A DNA stretch of 11,598 nt from contig VBEI01000042.1 of assembly GCA_005882715.1 (NCBI GenBank), positions 1 to 11,598 on the forward strand, written 5' to 3'. Position 1 is the stretch's first letter; the number at the start of each line of letters is the position of its first letter. Made by a program: the position numbers and the translations under genes. Shown here in pieces: positions 5,509 through 11,598 of this stretch. The notes beneath the pieces were generated by a model, which was not told the DNA's origin, made no database searches, and was given only the letters and a program-made list of their open reading frames with translations. Source of the DNA: Chloroflexota bacterium. Lineage in GTDB: Bacteria; Chloroflexota; Dehalococcoidia; SM23-28-2; RBG-16-64-32.

Positions 5509-6549
5509 CTAGCCGTGCGGCTTGAGGACGACCTTGATGCAGTTCTCTTTGCGGTGGTGGAAGATGTCGTAGCCGCGCGCCGCGTCAGCCAGTGGCATGG
5601 TATGCGTGATGATCATCGAAGGGTCCACTTTGCCCTTCGCGATCTCGCCGAGCAGGTTGCCCATGTAGCGCTTGACCGGGCAGACGCCGATCTTGAACGA
5701 GATGTCGCGCAGGAACGATTGGAACATCGGGAAGGAGAACTCCGGCTCCGTATACATGCCGACGGCGCTGATCGTCCCGGCCGCGCGCACGTAGCGGAAG
5801 CATGACTCGAGCGACGGCGCGATGCCGACCGCCTCGAGCACGACGTCCGCCCCTCGGCCCTCGGAATGCTCCTTTACGACAGCAACGGGGTCGACCTGCG
5901 ACATGTCGACGGGCACAGCTCCGATGCGCTTCGACATCTCAAGCCGCTCCGGCATCTGGTCGATCGCCAGCACCACTTTTGGCTCGAACATCAGCGCGCT
6001 CATCTGCGCGAACAGCCCGACCGGACCGGAGCCGACCACCGCCACGACGTCGCCGGGCTTGATCTCGCCGCGGTCGGCGCAGAAATAGCCGGTCGAGAAG
6101 ATGTCGCCGGTGAAGATCGCCTTCTCGTCGCTCAGCCCGTCCGGCACCTTCTCGAGCGTGTAGTGGGCGTTCGGAACGCGCAGGTATTCCGCCTGCGCCC
6201 CGCCCAGCATGATAAAGCCGAAGAACTGCTGCTTTACGCACTGGCTCGGCCAACCGGTCTTGCAGAAATAGCACTCGCCGCAGGAGGCCACGAAGGAGCC
6301 GACCGCGCGGTCGCCCGGCTTGAAGTTCGTGATGCCGCTCCCTGTCTCGACGACCTCGCCGATGTACTCGTGCCCCATCGACCACCCGGTCGCGGGGATA
6401 TTCATGCGGCCGTCGTAGGCGTGGACATCGGAGCCGCATATCCCGGCCGTTGTCACCTTGAGGATGACGTCGTTCGGCTCCTGGATCTTCGGGTCGGGGA
6501 CGTCCTCGACAACGACTTTGAACGGGCCCTGGAACGTGGCGGCTTTCAT
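5509..6549 (-). CDS. Zinc-dependent medium-chain alcohol/polyol dehydrogenase family protein
   Basis: A soluble NAD(P)-dependent oxidoreductase of 346 residues, the usual length. The catalytic zinc site is C38 (GICGSD), H60 and E61 (MGHEYIGEVVETG). The structural zinc site has four Cys at 90, 93, 96 and 104, in CGECYFCKTGWPSQC. The Rossmann nucleotide loop is VVAVVGSGPVGL at about 168-179, and a D-Q-M-P-E-R segment follows strand 2. Relatives include threonine/sorbitol dehydrogenases and formaldehyde-dehydrogenase-like proteins. The exact substrate cannot be decided. The start is supported by a full AAGGAGG ribosome binding site 8 bases upstream. The gene lies between the XdhC N-domain gene (114-base gap) and the Kelch gene, both in the same direction. 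No functional link to either is evident. Confidence 0.92.
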   Translation of the reverse strand: MKAATFQGPFKVVVEDVPDPKIQEPNDVILKVTTAGICGSDVHAYDGRMNIPATGWSMGHEYIGEVVETGSGITNFKPGDRAVGSFVASCGECYFCKTGWPSQCVKQQFFGFIMLGGAQAEYLRVPNAHYTLEKVPDGLSDEKAIFTGDIFSTGYFCADRGEIKPGDVVAVVGSGPVGLFAQMSALMFEPKVVLAIDQMPERLEMSKRIGAVPVDMSQVDPVAVVKEHSEGRGADVVLEAVGIAPSLESCFRYVRAAGTISAVGMYTEPEFSFPMFQSFLRDISFKIGVCPVKRYMGNLLGEIAKGKVDPSMIITHTMPLADAARGYDIFHHRKENCIKVVLKPHG

Positions 6550-6557
6550 GGGGGCGA

Positions 6558-6564
6558 CCTCCTT
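6558..6564 (-). promoter_or_regulatory. Strong ribosome binding site of the zinc dehydrogenase
   Basis: AAGGAGG on the minus strand, 8 bases before ATG; a perfect anti-16S match that fixes the start of the dehydrogenase. Confidence 0.8.
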
Positions 6565-6574
6565 GAGTCTTACT

Positions 6575-6604
6575 GCCGAGTGCTGAGTGCCGGGTGCCGA
6601 GTGC
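6575..6604. repeat. Degenerate heptamer tandem repeat (GCYGRGT x4)
   Basis: Four consecutive units GCCGAGT, GCTGAGT, GCCGGGT, GCCGAGT, then GC. It lies between the dehydrogenase and the XdhC N-domain gene. It is followed by an AAACCACAAAGG stretch and a purine-only run to about 6662. Such heptamer and purine tracts are spacer repeats in many environmental genomes; no function is apparent. Confidence 0.7.
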
Positions 6605-6663
6605 GTTGTTGATTAAACCACAAAGGAGGGAGGAAGGAGGAACCTGGGAGAAGAAGGAAGGTC

Positions 6664-6975
6664 TTACGGCGCGAGGCGCTCGACGAAGACGTCCATAACG
6701 CCGCCGCAGATCTTGTCGTCGCCGTCAAGGGGGTTCGTGAGATCGACGCGGACAAGGCGCGGCCGCCCGTCCTCATGCGCTTCCATCGCGGCGACGATGA
6801 CCTCGGCCTCGCCGCAGCCGCCGCCAATCGTGCCGCAGGACGAGCCGTCGGCGCGGATAAGCATCCGGGCGCCGGCGCGCCGGGGTGTGGAGCCGCGCGT
6901 AGCGGCCACGGTCGCGACGACAGCCGGCGTTCCGGCGTCAAGAGAGGCTTGGAGTTCACGGAAGATCCCGTTCAC
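6664..6975 (-). CDS. Stand-alone XdhC/CoxI N-terminal domain protein
   Basis: A protein of 103 residues carrying only the XdhC_CoxI domain (PF02625-type): ATVAATRGSTPRRAGARMLI, then GTIGGGCGEAEV, then CGGVMDVFVERL at the end. XdhC proteins help insert sulfurated molybdenum cofactor into xanthine-dehydrogenase/CO-dehydrogenase-type enzymes and normally also have a C-terminal Rossmann domain. That half is absent here and appears in a separate gene at 10966-11598. I chose GTG at 6975-6973 because family members begin with a short M-x-x-I-F-R-E-L helix. A longer frame begins at GTG 7041, but its extra 22 residues look unlike the family. There is no ribosome binding site. A TTTACG...TACGAT promoter-like pair ends 10 bases before the GTG, so a leaderless start is possible. 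No molybdenum enzyme subunit is in the window. Confidence 0.85.
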   Translation of the reverse strand: MNGIFRELQASLDAGTPAVVATVAATRGSTPRRAGARMLIRADGSSCGTIGGGCGEAEVIVAAMEAHEDGRPRLVRVDLTNPLDGDDKICGGVMDVFVERLAP

Positions 6976-7072
6976 AGGCGAGACTATCGTAATGCAGAAG
7001 TACAGCGACGTAAAATGTCGAGCCTTCTCGCGCTTTCTCACCAGTGCGGCGCGACCATACGGGGAGAGCCGA

Positions 7073-9523
7073 TCAGCTGAATCTCAACGGAACGACTTCG
7101 GCCGGAGCGGCCCTACGCTCCTTAACTAACGCTTCGAAGACGTCCGCCGGAACCGGTGGGCTAACCAGGAAGCCCTGGAACTCATCGCACTCGATTTCGC
7201 GAAGGAAGCCGAGTTGCGCTTCGGTCTCCACGCCCTCAGCAATCACCCGCAGATTTAGGCCTCGCGCCATGGTCACCACTGTGGTGACGATTGCTGCGTC
7301 GTTCTGATCGGTTGTCACATCATGGACGAACGAGCGGTCGATCTTGATGGTGTCTATGGGGAAGCGTTTGAGGTACCCAAGCGAGGAATACCCGGTACCG
7401 AAGTCATCGACGCAGATGCGGACACCCATTGCTCGGAGCTGCGATAGCGTCGAAACAACCGGCTCCATCTGGCGCATCACGGCGCCCTCCGTAAGCTCGA
7501 GGTGAAGATTTGCCGCCGGCAGCCCGCCTTCGGCAAGGGCCCTGGCCACGGCGGCGACCAAACCGGGCTGCTCCACCTGGCGAGCGGAGACATTGACTGA
7601 CACCCATAGCTCCCCCAAATCCTCGTCGTCCCACCGCTGCGCCTGCGCGCACGCCGCCCGCAGCACCCACTCGCCTATCGGCACTATCAGTCCTGTCTCT
7701 TCCGCCAGTGGGATGAACTCATCGGGCTGCACAAGCCCGCGCTTCGGATGCTGCCAGCGCAGAAGCGCTTCGGCGCCGACAATGCGGCCGGAGGAGAGGT
7801 CCACGACCGGCTGGTACAGCAGAATTAACTCCTCTCGCTCCAGCGCATGCGCAAGGTCGTTCTCCATGGCCAGCGTCTCCATCAGGCTCGCCTTCATAGC
7901 GGGCGTGAACAGCTGGTAGTTGTCGCGGCCTCGCTCCTTGGCCCTGTACATGGCGGTATCGGCGTTGCGCATCAGCCCATCCGCATCGCTGGCGTCCTTT
8001 GGGAACACGCTGATGCCAATGCTTGTAGTGATGTGGAACTCGTAGCCAGTGACCGTGCGCACCTGCCGGATTCGCCCCAGAATTCTCTCGGCAACGACGG
8101 CCGCATCTTCAGCGCGCTCGATTCCGGGCAATATGAACGTGAACTCATCCCCGCCGACCCTCGCCACGGTATCCCCTTCGCGGATCGTCTCCGCGAACTC
8201 GCCGGCCACCTGTTGCAGCAACTGATCGCCGGCGGCATGGCCGACGGTGTCATTTACCGCCTTGAAGCGGTCGAGGTCCAAAAACATGACCGCCACCTTC
8301 TGCCGGCTCCGCCGCGCCTGTGCCAGGTCAACGCGGAGCCGCTCCTCAAACTGCGCACGGTTCGGTAGGCCGGTAATAACGTCGTGATAGGCCAGATGGC
8401 GAATGGTCTCCTCCGCCTTCACGCGCTCCGTGATGTCGCGAAAGCTCCACACCCTTCCGACGATGTCGCCGGCCAACCGCCTGGGTTGCGAGAAACGCTC
8501 GAACACGCGGCCGTCCTTAAAGCGAAGACTATCGCGGCTCTCCGCGTGGGGCTGGGCGTAGAGCTCCTTTACTTTCGCGATGAACTCATCGGGCTCTTCC
8601 AGCTGGTCGATCACGAACGCCAACGCTTCGCCGTCATCTCGCGCTTCCAGGACCGAACGGGGGATCCCCCACATATCCGCGAATTTGGCGTTGAAGCTCT
8701 CTATTCGGCCGTCCGCTGCCACTACGAGAATTCCGTCGGCGGTTGAGTCAAGGGTCGTGCTCAGCAGTGATGCCGTGTGCGCGAGCTCTTCTTTGTCCCT
8801 TAAGCTCTCCAGGGAGAGCCCCAGCGCCGTCCCCACCGCCCTGAGCAACTCCCGGTCCCCCAGGTCGCCCTCGCGTTTCCTTCCCAATATCACCAGAACG
8901 CCAAGGGTTCGCGTCATCGAGGCGATTGGAACCAGGGTCAGGCATTGCCCCGCGTCGCGCCGCTCGCGGCTCAAAGTGTCCGGAGGCAGCACTGATATTG
9001 ATTGTGTATCGCCGTCGAGCATGCCGCCGATCTCCTCGCCGTTGTCATCGAGTAAGCGGGTTGCTTCCTCCTCGCTCAGGCCAGAGCTGGCGAGCAGCTG
9101 TAGACCGGTATCTTCGCGGCGGAGCGCAACGAACGACGCGCGGACGCGCAGAAGGCTGTCAATGACCGGCAGCGCCCGCTGCGCCGCCGCCGTCATCCCG
9201 GGCGCCTGGCTCAGCTCCTGGAGGAGGCGACTGGGGTAAGCGCTGCGTTTGCGGAGCTTGAAGATCTGGTTGAAAGCCCCTTCGATTGCAGTGAAGGCGA
9301 TGATCATGCCCACGACCAGGCCGCTCAGAAGCTGCGGCCAGCTGTAATGGAGGACGAAGAAGTAGAACGGCTCGGTGCCCAGGATAGCCGTGTATACGCC
9401 TATCGCAACCCAGCGCTTTAGCGCCCGCACCTCCCGCAGCGGGTCGATCAGAGAGGCGGGCACAACCGGAGGAGGCTCCTCCGGGTCCAGATTCTGCGTA
9501 CGGCGCGCCATGACAAGAGACAT
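7073..9523 (-). CDS. Membrane-anchored GAF-PAS-GGDEF-EAL cyclic-di-GMP signalling protein
   Basis: An 816-residue bifunctional candidate diguanylate cyclase/phosphodiesterase. Two hydrophobic helices lie at about 37-57 and 64-86, then a GAF-like domain (about 100-240), a PAS domain with the SFNAKFADMWGIP pattern (about 255-370), GGDEF and EAL. The GGDEF motif is intact at 457-461. An inhibitory I-site RxxD (REGD) lies 5 residues before it. The EAL motif is intact at 585-587. It is followed by NVSARQ, ELTEG, D706-D707 in DDFGTGYSS, KIDRSF and AEGVET, so the phosphodiesterase metal site looks complete. The last motif is QGFLVSPP rather than QGYLFSKP, a mild variant. Start ATG 9523 is uncertain: a second ATG lies four codons in, and neither has a clear ribosome binding site. 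It is divergent from the oxidase-fold gene at 9642 and probably has its own promoter in 9524-9641. The sensed signal is unknown. Confidence 0.93.
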   Translation of the reverse strand: MSLVMARRTQNLDPEEPPPVVPASLIDPLREVRALKRWVAIGVYTAILGTEPFYFFVLHYSWPQLLSGLVVGMIIAFTAIEGAFNQIFKLRKRSAYPSRLLQELSQAPGMTAAAQRALPVIDSLLRVRASFVALRREDTGLQLLASSGLSEEEATRLLDDNGEEIGGMLDGDTQSISVLPPDTLSRERRDAGQCLTLVPIASMTRTLGVLVILGRKREGDLGDRELLRAVGTALGLSLESLRDKEELAHTASLLSTTLDSTADGILVVAADGRIESFNAKFADMWGIPRSVLEARDDGEALAFVIDQLEEPDEFIAKVKELYAQPHAESRDSLRFKDGRVFERFSQPRRLAGDIVGRVWSFRDITERVKAEETIRHLAYHDVITGLPNRAQFEERLRVDLAQARRSRQKVAVMFLDLDRFKAVNDTVGHAAGDQLLQQVAGEFAETIREGDTVARVGGDEFTFILPGIERAEDAAVVAERILGRIRQVRTVTGYEFHITTSIGISVFPKDASDADGLMRNADTAMYRAKERGRDNYQLFTPAMKASLMETLAMENDLAHALEREELILLYQPVVDLSSGRIVGAEALLRWQHPKRGLVQPDEFIPLAEETGLIVPIGEWVLRAACAQAQRWDDEDLGELWVSVNVSARQVEQPGLVAAVARALAEGGLPAANLHLELTEGAVMRQMEPVVSTLSQLRAMGVRICVDDFGTGYSSLGYLKRFPIDTIKIDRSFVHDVTTDQNDAAIVTTVVTMARGLNLRVIAEGVETEAQLGFLREIECDEFQGFLVSPPVPADVFEALVKERRAAPAEVVPLRFS

Positions 9524-9603
9524 GAGAAATGCCGGGTTAGTTGCTGTTTACTCAGACGCCCGGCCCACTTACCCCGTTACCGCGCGGCACGCAGCCCAAA
9601 GGG

Positions 9604-9612
9604 TGCTAAGAT
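9604..9612 (+). promoter_or_regulatory. Extended -10 promoter of the oxidase-fold gene
   Basis: TGCTAAGAT matches the extended -10 pattern TGnTANNNT. It lies 30 bases before the start codon, with GGAGG between them. No good -35 is seen, as allowed for extended -10 promoters. Confidence 0.4.
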
Positions 9613-9628
9613 ACCGCCACAATCGCAC

Positions 9629-9633
9629 GGAGG
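9629..9633 (+). promoter_or_regulatory. Ribosome binding site that decides the start of the oxidase-fold gene
   Basis: GGAGG 8 bases before ATG 9642. The frame is open far upstream, overlapping the divergent gene, so this site is the main reason for choosing the short start. Confidence 0.7.
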
Positions 9634-9641
9634 CGCCCGAA

Positions 9642-10115
9642 ATGGATGTGCACAGCTTCTCGGAAATAGAGCCCGAGTTCGAGGCGAGAACACGCTGCAT
9701 CGTCTGGTGCACCGCAGCGACGGTGGACAGGCGAGGACGGCCACGTACGCGGATTCTGCACCCCATTTGGGAGAACGCGACCGGCTGGGTTGCGACGGGC
9801 CGCCACTCGCTCAAAGAGCGCCATTTGGCCGGCAATCCCTATGTCTCGCTATCGTACTGGGACGCGCAACAACAGCAGGTGTACGCCGACTGCAAGGCGC
9901 AGTGGGAAGATTCGGCTGAGGAGAAGCGCCGTATCTGGGAGCTCTACAAGAGCACGCCGCCACCCCTGGGATACGACCCGGGCATCATCTGGAAGGGCGG
10001 GCCGGATGACGCGGGCTTCGGCCTCCTCAAGCTGACGCCATGGCGTATCGAGGTCTCGTCTCTCTACGACATGGCCGCCGGGAAGCCGCCGCTCGTTTGG
10101 CGCTCCGGAGACTAG
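9642..10115 (+). CDS. Pyridoxamine 5'-phosphate oxidase-fold (FMN/F420 split-barrel) protein
   Basis: A 157-residue small split-barrel protein. The segment RCIVWCTAATVDRRGRPRTRILHPIWE near the N-terminus, then a WVATGRHSLKERHLAGNPYVSLSYWD strand pair, matches the PPOX-like family that binds FMN or F420. The C-terminal GLLKLTPWRIEVSSL strand is the usual closing element. The substrate is unknown; actinobacterial and chloroflexotal relatives are often annotated only as family members. Cofactor choice cannot be told from the sequence by eye. This is the only convincing plus-strand gene. The frame could start as far upstream as 9375, inside the divergent gene, but the ribosome binding site and the domain boundary both point to ATG 9642. 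Its TAG stop overlaps the stop of the convergent aquaporin gene. Confidence 0.85.
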   Translation: MDVHSFSEIEPEFEARTRCIVWCTAATVDRRGRPRTRILHPIWENATGWVATGRHSLKERHLAGNPYVSLSYWDAQQQQVYADCKAQWEDSAEEKRRIWELYKSTPPPLGYDPGIIWKGGPDDAGFGLLKLTPWRIEVSSLYDMAAGKPPLVWRSGD

Positions 10116-10882
10116 GCGCCGGCAGGTTCTTCTTCGGGCCGCATCAGGTATACGAAGTAATAGATGAGACCGGCCAGGGCGCCGCCGGTGAGAGGGCCGA
10201 TCCAGTAGACCCAATGATCGTCCCAGGAGTTCGAGACGAGGGCAGGACCAAAGGACCGCGCCGGGTTCATCGAGGCGCCTGTCAGCGGCACGCCTACGAA
10301 GTGGTCGACCAGCACCGCTAGTCCGATCGCTATCGGCGCCAGGTTCGACGGCCCGCGAGGGTCCATCGCTACCGCGAAAACGGTGAAGACGAGAACAAAT
10401 GTCAGGATGATCTCGACCAGCAGTCCCGCGAAGTCGCTCGTGAGCGCGTTGTCGTTCAAAGCATGCGCCCCAAGGTTCCCCGCGACGCTCGATGCGAGCA
10501 CTAGGTCGAGCAGCAGGGCGCCCACAACCGCTCCGGCGAGCTGTGCGGCGACATAAAGAACGCCGGGGCCTGCTTTCATGCGGCCCGTAATTACCGCCGC
10601 GAAAGTGACGGCCGGGTTGATGTGCCCGCCGGAGATCCTCGCGATCGCTGCCACGAGAACGGCAATCGCAAGGCCATGAGCGAGGGCGATCGCGACCAGC
10701 GCCCCGATATCCTCTGTCGGCGGCCGCCCCAGCACTCCGACGACTCCGACAACTGCGCCAGACCCGATGAAGACAAATAACAGCGTGGCGACAAATTCGG
10801 CGAAAACCGCCCGCCAGGTGCGCTGATTGAGATCATCCGCGGTCAAGCCCAGCGACTCGGCGGATAGCTCGAATTGACTCAT
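10112..10882 (-). CDS. Aquaporin / MIP-family membrane channel
   Basis: A 256-residue six-helix channel for water or small neutral solutes. The two pore motifs are intact: N89-P-A in SGGHINPAVTF and N206-P-A-R in SMNPARS. Aligned by eye to E. coli AqpZ, the aromatic/arginine filter would be H69 (Phe in AqpZ), H194, A203 (Thr in AqpZ) and R209. H194 is typical of water channels, while His at the first position is known from plant TIP-type channels that also pass ammonia, urea or peroxide. The long polar N-terminus (about 20 residues, SQFELSAESLGLTADDLNQ) and acidic C-terminus (PEEEPAGA) face the cytoplasm. An AAGGGG ribosome binding site precedes the ATG. The gene is convergent with the oxidase-fold gene, sharing CTAG at the stops. 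Confidence 0.93.
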   Translation of the reverse strand: MSQFELSAESLGLTADDLNQRTWRAVFAEFVATLLFVFIGSGAVVGVVGVLGRPPTEDIGALVAIALAHGLAIAVLVAAIARISGGHINPAVTFAAVITGRMKAGPGVLYVAAQLAGAVVGALLLDLVLASSVAGNLGAHALNDNALTSDFAGLLVEIILTFVLVFTVFAVAMDPRGPSNLAPIAIGLAVLVDHFVGVPLTGASMNPARSFGPALVSNSWDDHWVYWIGPLTGGALAGLIYYFVYLMRPEEEPAGA

Positions 10883-10888
10883 CTATTG

Positions 10889-10924
10889 GCCCCTTTCGAT
10901 TCGTCTATTGAGAAACGAAGGGGC
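10889..10924. promoter_or_regulatory. Imperfect inverted repeat upstream of the aquaporin gene
   Basis: GCCCCTTTCG (10889-10898) and CGAAGGGGC (10916-10924) are reverse complements apart from one deleted base, with a 17-base loop. The left arm includes the ribosome binding site of the aquaporin gene. A direct repeat TCTATTG (10882-10888 and 10904-10910) is 22 bases apart. It may be an operator, an mRNA stem hiding the ribosome binding site, or the end of the xdhC transcript. Confidence 0.4.
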
Positions 10925-10965
10925 TGCGGGAGAAGTTAACGGAGGTGGTCCGGGGGGCCTTGGTC

Positions 10966-11598
10966 TCAGGGCTCCGCGGCCGGGAGTTCCCGGTCTTCGG
11001 GAGCAACGCCCCGGCGCGGTCGGTTCACTTCGCGCATCGACATTGCGCTCCCTCCACGCCGCGCACGGATGATTTCCGCCATGATCGAGACGGCGATCTC
11101 TTCCGGCGTCTCCGCGCCGATGTCCAGGCCGATGGGCGTATGCACGCGCTCTACCGCGCGCGGGTCGATGCCGTCTTCGATCAGGTGTTGCAAGACAGCA
11201 CGGACGCGCCGCTTCGAGCCGATCATGCCGACGTAGGCGGCCTCGGTTGGAGCGACGAGCCGGAGGCTTGTCTCGTCGTGTTTGTGGCCACGTGTGACGC
11301 AGACGACGTATGTATTTGGGTCGATCGGGTAGCCGTCTAGCACCTCATCGAAACGGCCGCAGGTGATCCGGTCCGCCTCCGGGAAGCGCTCGGCGTTGGC
11401 GAATTCCGGCCTGTCGTCGACGATCTCAATCGAGAAGCCGCACATATCGCCAATTGTGGCCAGCGCCTTGCCGACATGCCCGGCTCCGATGATCAGCAGC
11501 GTCGCGGGCCGTTCGTGCACCTCCAGCATCACCTGATAGACATCCCCTTCCGCGGCATCAAGCCTACTGGTGCGGCGTCCTGCGCCATCGAAATACAG
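10966..11598 (-). CDS. XdhC/CoxI maturation factor, C-terminal Rossmann domain (open at right edge)
   Basis: The frame is open from base 11598 to the TGA at 10966-10968, so the true start is beyond the edge. GTG 11532, about 12 residues before the Rossmann loop, is probably internal. Visible order: a short segment LYFDGAGRRTSRLDAAEGD, a strand VMLEVHERPATLLIIGAGHVGKAL with the nucleotide loop GAGHVG, the VVCVTRGHKHDE segment, MIGSKRR, and IGLDIGAETPEEIAVSIMAEI. These are canonical for the XdhC_C domain (PF13478-type). The family acts in the cytoplasm to sulfurate or deliver molybdenum cofactor to xanthine-dehydrogenase-like enzymes. No typical XdhC_CoxI N-domain is seen in the visible part. 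The separate N-domain protein at 6664-6975 may supply it, or it may lie off the edge. The gene ends 83 bases before the aquaporin gene in the same direction. Confidence 0.88.
   Translation of the reverse strand: MYFDGAGRRTSRLDAAEGDVYQVMLEVHERPATLLIIGAGHVGKALATIGDMCGFSIEIVDDRPEFANAERFPEADRITCGRFDEVLDGYPIDPNTYVVCVTRGHKHDETSLRLVAPTEAAYVGMIGSKRRVRAVLQHLIEDGIDPRAVERVHTPIGLDIGAETPEEIAVSIMAEIIRARRGGSAMSMREVNRPRRGVAPEDRELPAAEP

Noticed and set aside
6575..6604. Heptamer repeats as a CRISPR array
   Set aside because: Units are contiguous 7-mers with no spacers and no cas genes are nearby.
6976..7041. 22-residue N-terminal extension of the XdhC N-domain protein
   Set aside because: The extra residues do not resemble the family start, and GTG 7041 has no ribosome binding site; kept only as an alternative.
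8580..9239. A 219-residue Ser/Arg-rich plus-strand frame
   Set aside because: It is antisense to the GAF-PAS region of the signalling gene; the composition is typical of a shadow.
9375..9641. N-terminal extension of the oxidase-fold protein
   Set aside because: It overlaps the start of the divergent gene, looks unlike the family, and a GGAGG site supports ATG 9642.
6664..11598. The two XdhC parts as one gene broken by frameshift
   Set aside because: They are about 4 kb apart with three intact genes between, one on the other strand; a split arrangement fits better.

Overview
The window is GC-rich, gene-dense bacterial DNA. Nearly all genes lie on the minus strand, so the natural reading direction is from base 11598 down to base 1. 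The mix suggests a high-GC environmental bacterium: a CsoR-controlled copper ATPase operon, a split XdhC, a GAF-PAS-GGDEF-EAL protein, an F420/FMN-type oxidase-fold protein, and short interspersed repeats of the GTCATTCTGAGC type. Chloroflexota (Dehalococcoidia or Thermomicrobia-like) is my best guess, with Actinomycetota second. This rests on impression and remembered protein style, not on a marker gene.

Bases 1-4143 (minus strand) form one tight copper-response operon. A TTGACA-type promoter with a CsoR-like C-tract/G-tract operator just downstream of the -10 leads into csoR, a DinB-fold protein, a class I SAM methyltransferase, an 800-residue Cu-type P1B ATPase, and the start of a second P1B ATPase cut by the window edge. 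Gaps are 6, 7, -4 and 15 bases. The first ATPase has CPD instead of CPC in its sixth membrane helix, a CPCC N-terminal domain and a His/Met-rich linker. The copper sensor, two pumps and two soluble proteins of unknown substrate probably respond together to copper.

Bases 4144-5508 hold a repeat-rich spacer and a secreted or lipid-anchored six-blade Kelch propeller gene. The gene lies between inverted copies of the interspersed repeat core. Bases 5509-6975 carry a zinc-dependent medium-chain dehydrogenase and a stand-alone XdhC N-terminal domain, separated by a spacer with a degenerate heptamer tandem repeat.

Bases 7073-9523 encode a membrane-anchored cyclic-di-GMP protein with apparently intact GGDEF and EAL sites. 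Divergent to it on the plus strand is a small pyridoxamine-phosphate-oxidase-fold protein. Its stop codon overlaps that of a convergent aquaporin gene (10112-10882, minus) in a shared CTAG.

Bases 10966-11598 hold the C-terminal Rossmann half of an XdhC/CoxI maturation factor, open through the right edge. No RNA genes, CRISPR arrays, transposases or integrases were seen. The most noteworthy part is the copper operon: its CPD-type pump, its two embedded enzymes and its readable promoter/operator.
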